NCBI GenBank assembly: GCA_947458545.1
Contig: CANGYH010000001.1
Location: forward strand, 496,001 to 560,000
Direction of reading: 5' to 3'
From: Cytophagaceae bacterium
GTDB lineage: Bacteria > Bacteroidota > Bacteroidia > Cytophagales > Flexibacteraceae
Length of the DNA: 64,000 nt
Of this stretch, positions 60,419 to 64,000 are shown piece after piece. The notes below the pieces were generated by a model. It had not been told where the DNA came from and did no database searches. It was given only the letters and a program-made list of their open reading frames with translations. The translations under genes were made by a program, and so were the position numbers. The first letter of the stretch is position 1; each line of letters starts with the position of its first letter.

Positions 60419-63400
60419 TTATCTCACAATAAACCTTCTAAAAACAACGCCGCGGTTGTTCTGCACACGTACGTAATACATGCCTGGGAGTAAAGACATT
60501 GATATATCACTTTGTCTTGACCCAGGCACTAATGCTCCGGACAAAAGCAGCCTGCCTTGAGCATCATAGACGTGGTAAGGCAGCGGGGCATAAATCTCAT
60601 TGTGCAAGAGGGAGAATTGCCCTGTATTGGGGTTAGGGGCAATTGTTACCCTTAAACCTGAAGACACCTCGGCCTTATCTACCCCAGAAACCCGTGTCGA
60701 TGCATCCGCAATAGCAGGCGGTTGTTCCATATTCCCCGCCGAATCCAGCGCAACTGAATAGAAAGAGTATGTGCTGTCAAGCTGCCCAACGAAGATGCCT
60801 GTAGTACTATCGGTAGTCTTCCAAAGTCGGTATTTGCCATCATTGACCTTGAAGAAGATGGAGTACTTGCTTATACCGCTGCCTTGGTCGCTGCCGGCCC
60901 ACCTCAGGATAAACCTATCAGAGCTACTATCTGGGAGTGTAGTTACCCGGCTTTGAGGGACTATGTTATCTACCCTGTTTACCCAAGCGGGCGTCAGAAT
61001 CTGGGCATTGTTGTCGAAAATGATGGACGCCCGGTTCTTAATTACTGTACCAACAGGAAGATTGGGCCTTACACCGATGGTAAAGAATACAGCCCCTTCG
61101 CCTTCTGGAGAGTTTTGGTTGGGAGGCAGAAAGCCGTCGTCGGCTCCAAAAACAGGCTCAAGCGTAGTTTGATCTAGCGTCTCGAAATACCAGCTTAAGA
61201 CGCGAGTGCCCGGATTGTAACCGGCAGAAATACGGATTACATAAGGTTTAATAGGCGCAAGGCTGACTTCTGTCTTCCAGCGATTTAACCCTGTGGGCGG
61301 TATGATGATGGTATCGCCAAAACCCACGTAGCCCAGCTCGATTGTTGCTGGATCAAAGACACGGGTGTCAAGCGTATCGTTGATGGTTACTGTTGCTGCC
61401 GGGGCAGTAGCCGTTCTTAGGTTTTCAAACCTTATCAGATAGGGAAACTTCGCATTGGTTTGGGTGTAACCCAATCGGTTGTTGCCGGTAGTACCCAGTT
61501 TATCATTGGGATCGAACGAGCCAGCAATACGGGGTGTTTTGGGGTTTGGCGGTGTTGGCGGGGGTGGTGGGCATGGACCGGGGGTGCCACCAAAACCCGA
61601 TTGAATAATGCTTCCTGCCTTATAACCATTAACACCTGCTGTCGCGATTTTAACAATGATTTCAGATATACCAATTACTGCCTCTATTCGGTTACTAAAG
61701 GCACTACCTGGAATACAGGAAAACAGTGCTAATCCATATGTAGAAAGGTAGTCCGCTGGCTTACGGTCGCCCTCTGGATTAGCTGTTGCTGCGTCAATGA
61801 TCGTACAAGCTACAGTACTCACCAGCTCAAACGCACATGCCGCCGCAGGGCCGCCTAGTGCTGGGATTGCAGAAATAGCATCAATGGCGAGTTCTGCTTG
61901 CTTTTTCTGGCATTCGCTATCCGCGAATTGAGTCAAACAACCAAGACCCGCCGGCGAGGCATTTTCAATAGACTTTCCTTCTGGGTAACTCTGGGAAGAA
62001 CCCATCAATGGTGCCAAGGCATACGCCGCCATTCGATTGTTAGTCGCTGCGCTTGCCGGCATTTTTCCATGGAAGGAAAAAACCATTGTTTCACCAGCCC
62101 GGACTACAGGAAGAAGCCACATGGCAACCCCATTGATGGTCGTAGTGGAGTTAAGAGCGCTATCCAGCCGAGCAAATTGAAACCTTGGTTGCAAGCTGTC
62201 TATCAAGGATTGACGACTTCCAAATGCCTTTAGATAAAATCCCCACCTTACTTCGGCTCCTTCAGGCAGTTGGATAACAACAGGAATGCTTCGCGCATCA
62301 ATATTCCCTTGATTCTGGATAACTACCTGAAAGGGCGTCCAGGTATTAATACGTATGGCCGGGTAGGTAATGAGCTCAGCCGTAACCAGTGGGGGCCTGC
62401 CCCCTTCTATGCGGAAAGCTCTGGCCAATACAATGACCGTGTCCGGCCTACCTCTGAATGTCGCCTCCAGGTTGAAGGTACCTGTATCTAATCCGTTAAA
62501 ATCAAAGCTTATAAGCAGGTTTCGACCTTCCGTCTGCACAAGACCTGTGTCTAGCACAATGGGGGCACGCCCTCCAAAAGTAGGTACCAGCCTTAACCGC
62601 GTGCTGTCTGTAAATGCCTCGCCGGTTATCCTAAGCGTGGCAGTGCCAATGTTGCCGACGGCAGAAGGGGCAATTGCAGTAAGTCTGGGCCTGGTAATGG
62701 TAAACGTCCTGGTTTGCAGCGGCGTCCACCTGCCAGAAGAGTCAGCTATCCTTAGCGATAGCCTATGATCGCCCAAGGATAACCCTGTCATCGAAATTCC
62801 GCGGATGATATCTACCTCGGCACCAGGTGTGAAACCTATTACTCGAGTAGCGCGGCCTGGGCCTGGATCTCTACCGTCTAAGAAATACTCGGCTTTGGCT
62901 AGGCCCCTTCGGCTGTTAGCCTGTGAAGCACTAAGGATGAAAAAGGGGCTAGACCTAACAGCTCCCCAACGCCCCAAGCTATCTGCCATGCGTATACCAA
63001 AGGTGTGGTAGCCCGGTTGCAGCCCTGATGTACCTGCAGAGGCCGTAAATAAGGCTGAGTCTCCTACGATGGCACTTGGCAGGCGGGTAGCCCTCCCAGG
63101 GCCTGGATCTGTATCTATGAACCACTCAGCTCTTGACAAGCGGGCCTTTGTACGGGCAATAGGAGTTCTTATTATCCAGAATACTCGGGCTAGTTGCACG
63201 CCCCATGTGCCGCCTGCATCTTTAAAGCGCACACCAAGGGTATGGATACCATCTGACAAAACAGCTACAGGAACACTCAGGTTCACGTCCACCGAATCTG
63301 CATTGGGTACCGCTGCTATCCGGATTCCATTACCAGGGCCAGGGTCTGTATCAATAAAATACTCGCCAGCGGCGATTCTAGGGGCGGGGCCTTGTGTGGC

Positions 63401-63679
63401 TGGCACGCGCACAACCATATACCACCTGCTGGTGGCAACACCCCAACGCCCACGAGCTTTGGCCCGCATGCCCAAGACATGGATACCTTCTGAAACTGCG
63501 CCCCCCGATAGGTTGAAGGTCCGGTCAATACTGTCTGCCGGGGTTATGCTTAGCGGTGTACCGAGGCCTACGCCCGGGTCTGCGTCAACAAAATACTCCA
63601 GGCTCGTAATCGTCTGGCCACTGACATTGCAGGCAAAGCAAAACCAAAGGCCCAGCGCCCAAAAAAGTACCTTTCTCAT
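60419..63679 (-). CDS. T9SS type-A surface protein with four DPG modules
   Basis: 1086 aa. A signal peptide (VLFWALGLWFCFACNVSG) leads into four tandem modules of about 79 residues, each starting EYFVDADPGVGLG or a close variant and ending near a GxHxLGxR...GRWG motif. An IPT/Ig-like region (TAIAPSAVGNIGTATLRITG) and a long middle section with a Pro-rich hinge (PCPPPPPTPPNP) follow. A DUF7619-like module comes next (SFDPNDKLG, FPYLIRFENLRT, INDTLDTRVFD). The last 80 residues (VTIAPNPNTGQFSL to RRFIVR) form the type-A sorting domain, normally cleaved with surface attachment. The DNA is visibly more A/T-rich than its neighbours, so it may have been acquired separately. Confidence 0.87.
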   Translation of the reverse strand: MRKVLFWALGLWFCFACNVSGQTITSLEYFVDADPGVGLGTPLSITPADSIDRTFNLSGGAVSEGIHVLGMRAKARGRWGVATSRWYMVVRVPATQGPAPRIAAGEYFIDTDPGPGNGIRIAAVPNADSVDVNLSVPVAVLSDGIHTLGVRFKDAGGTWGVQLARVFWIIRTPIARTKARLSRAEWFIDTDPGPGRATRLPSAIVGDSALFTASAGTSGLQPGYHTFGIRMADSLGRWGAVRSSPFFILSASQANSRRGLAKAEYFLDGRDPGPGRATRVIGFTPGAEVDIIRGISMTGLSLGDHRLSLRIADSSGRWTPLQTRTFTITRPRLTAIAPSAVGNIGTATLRITGEAFTDSTRLRLVPTFGGRAPIVLDTGLVQTEGRNLLISFDFNGLDTGTFNLEATFRGRPDTVIVLARAFRIEGGRPPLVTAELITYPAIRINTWTPFQVVIQNQGNIDARSIPVVIQLPEGAEVRWGFYLKAFGSRQSLIDSLQPRFQFARLDSALNSTTTINGVAMWLLPVVRAGETMVFSFHGKMPASAATNNRMAAYALAPLMGSSQSYPEGKSIENASPAGLGCLTQFADSECQKKQAELAIDAISAIPALGGPAAACAFELVSTVACTIIDAATANPEGDRKPADYLSTYGLALFSCIPGSAFSNRIEAVIGISEIIVKIATAGVNGYKAGSIIQSGFGGTPGPCPPPPPTPPNPKTPRIAGSFDPNDKLGTTGNNRLGYTQTNAKFPYLIRFENLRTATAPAATVTINDTLDTRVFDPATIELGYVGFGDTIIIPPTGLNRWKTEVSLAPIKPYVIRISAGYNPGTRVLSWYFETLDQTTLEPVFGADDGFLPPNQNSPEGEGAVFFTIGVRPNLPVGTVIKNRASIIFDNNAQILTPAWVNRVDNIVPQSRVTTLPDSSSDRFILRWAGSDQGSGISKYSIFFKVNDGKYRLWKTTDSTTGIFVGQLDSTYSFYSVALDSAGNMEQPPAIADASTRVSGVDKAEVSSGLRVTIAPNPNTGQFSLLHNEIYAPLPYHVYDAQGRLLLSGALVPGSRQSDISMSLLPGMYYVRVQNNRGVVFRRFIVR
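62690..63607 (-). repeat. Four tandem DPG modules in the type-A cargo
   Basis: The modules begin near 63598, 63361, 63124 and 62888, about 237 bases apart. Each has the core E-Y/W-F-x-D-x-DPG-x-G near its start and G-x-H-x-L/F-G/S-x-R near its end. The copies differ enough at DNA level that they are not recent duplicates. Confidence 0.8.
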
Positions 63680-63691
63680 AATTGAGAGGGC

Positions 63692-64000
63692 TTAGCGACC
63701 TTTTTGAGCCTTTACTCGAACCTGCAGTGTGCCACCAGGCGCCACACTTGGGTTCAGGATATTAACCATCTCGACGTAGGGCAGCTGTCCGTCATTAGAA
63801 AGCTGGTGATACCAAGGGTATAGCCCACCAGTTGGCCCTATGTTGGTGCCGTCTGTCCCTGCGTTGCGGCCGGGGCTGCTGTTTTGCAACCTGTAGTCGC
63901 TATTTACATCGAAATTGGTAGTGGTTGATAACGCACCAACAAATTGGGGGTCTTGATTTAGGTTGTTAGCACCCACATTAGTACCATAAGGTAATGGGTT
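63692..64000 (-). CDS. End of a parallel beta-helix surface protein (cut by window edge)
   Basis: The frame is open to the last base; about 102 C-terminal residues are visible. DPQFVGALSTTTNFDVNSDY followed by RLQNSSPGRNAGTDGTNIGP is the common closing part of right-handed parallel beta-helix (pectate-lyase-like) proteins. The final residues do not look like a T9SS sorting domain (ends VRVKAQKGR). It lies 12 bases upstream of the type-A cargo gene on the same strand and so probably in its operon. Confidence 0.75.
   Translation of the reverse strand, partial: NPLPYGTNVGANNLNQDPQFVGALSTTTNFDVNSDYRLQNSSPGRNAGTDGTNIGPTGGLYPWYHQLSNDGQLPYVEMVNILNPSVAPGGTLQVRVKAQKGR

Overview
The window is a gene-dense chromosomal segment from a member of the Bacteroidota. 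The evidence is three large exported proteins ending in the gliding-motility/type IX secretion (T9SS) type-B C-terminal domain, one ending in a type-A T9SS sorting tail, two PorP/SprF-family outer-membrane proteins, WG-repeat and PspC proteins, TTG starts and near absence of Shine-Dalgarno sequences, and TAnnTTTG-type -7 promoter boxes. The coding sequence looks GC-rich for the phylum, so a free-living, predatory or filamentous lineage is more likely than Bacteroides or Flavobacterium. Genus cannot be named from this. No rRNA, tRNA, CRISPR array, insertion sequence, integrase or prophage was seen, and no gap between genes exceeds 300 bases.

Layout. 1-4,000: 3' end of hutH, a T9SS type-B cargo protein, YbaB, a GT2 glycosyltransferase and a PspC-like membrane protein. 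4,000-9,100: OmpA/TPR lipoprotein, a tiny Cys-rich secreted protein with its own terminator, thyA, a GtrA-family protein, a PLP class-IV enzyme and the serine dehydratase beta subunit. 9,073-11,789: a TolC/membrane-fusion-protein efflux pair without a pump gene. 11,764-16,285 (minus): MBL-fold hydrolase, conserved small protein, and a two-gene phosphorelay (four-PAS hybrid kinase with REC and HPt, plus a lone receiver). 16,326-18,777: FecCD permease, PTPS-like protein and lpxB. 18,815-22,231 (minus): fused isobutyryl-CoA mutase IcmF. 22,351-29,019: menC, nadC, then a large T9SS cargo with its PorP partner. 29,072-32,615 (minus): anmK, rarA, tyrS. 32,710-39,124: holA, CNNM/CorC protein, rfbB, a UDP-sugar epimerase, 3-hydroxyanthranilate dioxygenase and a LutB-like Fe-S protein. 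39,132-39,895 (minus): 2Fe-2S ferredoxin and SRPBCC protein. 39,996-48,480: a second cargo (1569 aa, internally duplicated) with its PorP partner carrying a basic tail, hydroxybutyryl-CoA dehydrogenase, a Rieske-like lipoprotein and ruvB. 48,482-55,079 (minus): dipeptide epimerase, membrane-anchored nuclease, an exported conserved protein of unknown function with glutamine-amidotransferase-like motifs, a GT2/sugar-transferase-like fusion, and ffh. 55,207-64,000: WG-repeat protein, then minus-strand pyrG, recO, an unknown protein, a type-A T9SS surface protein with four DPG modules and the end of a beta-helix protein.

How it fits together. Most genes are core housekeeping. The lineage-specific content is surface biology: cargo proteins for the T9SS beside PorP/SprF proteins, envelope sugar genes (two GT2s, rfbB, UDP-HexNAc epimerase, GtrA, lpxB) and peptidoglycan recycling (anmK, dipeptide epimerase). 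Degradative metabolism is also represented: histidine (hutH), serine (sdaAB), branched acyl-CoA (icmF), hydroxyacyl-CoA, and tryptophan to quinolinate to NAD (3-HAO plus nadC). The most promising under-described items are the exported amidotransferase-like protein at 50406-51680 and its operon, the PorP with a histone-like basic tail, the AKKSC-repeat mini-protein, and promoter boxes lying so close to start codons that leaderless mRNAs are predicted for several genes.
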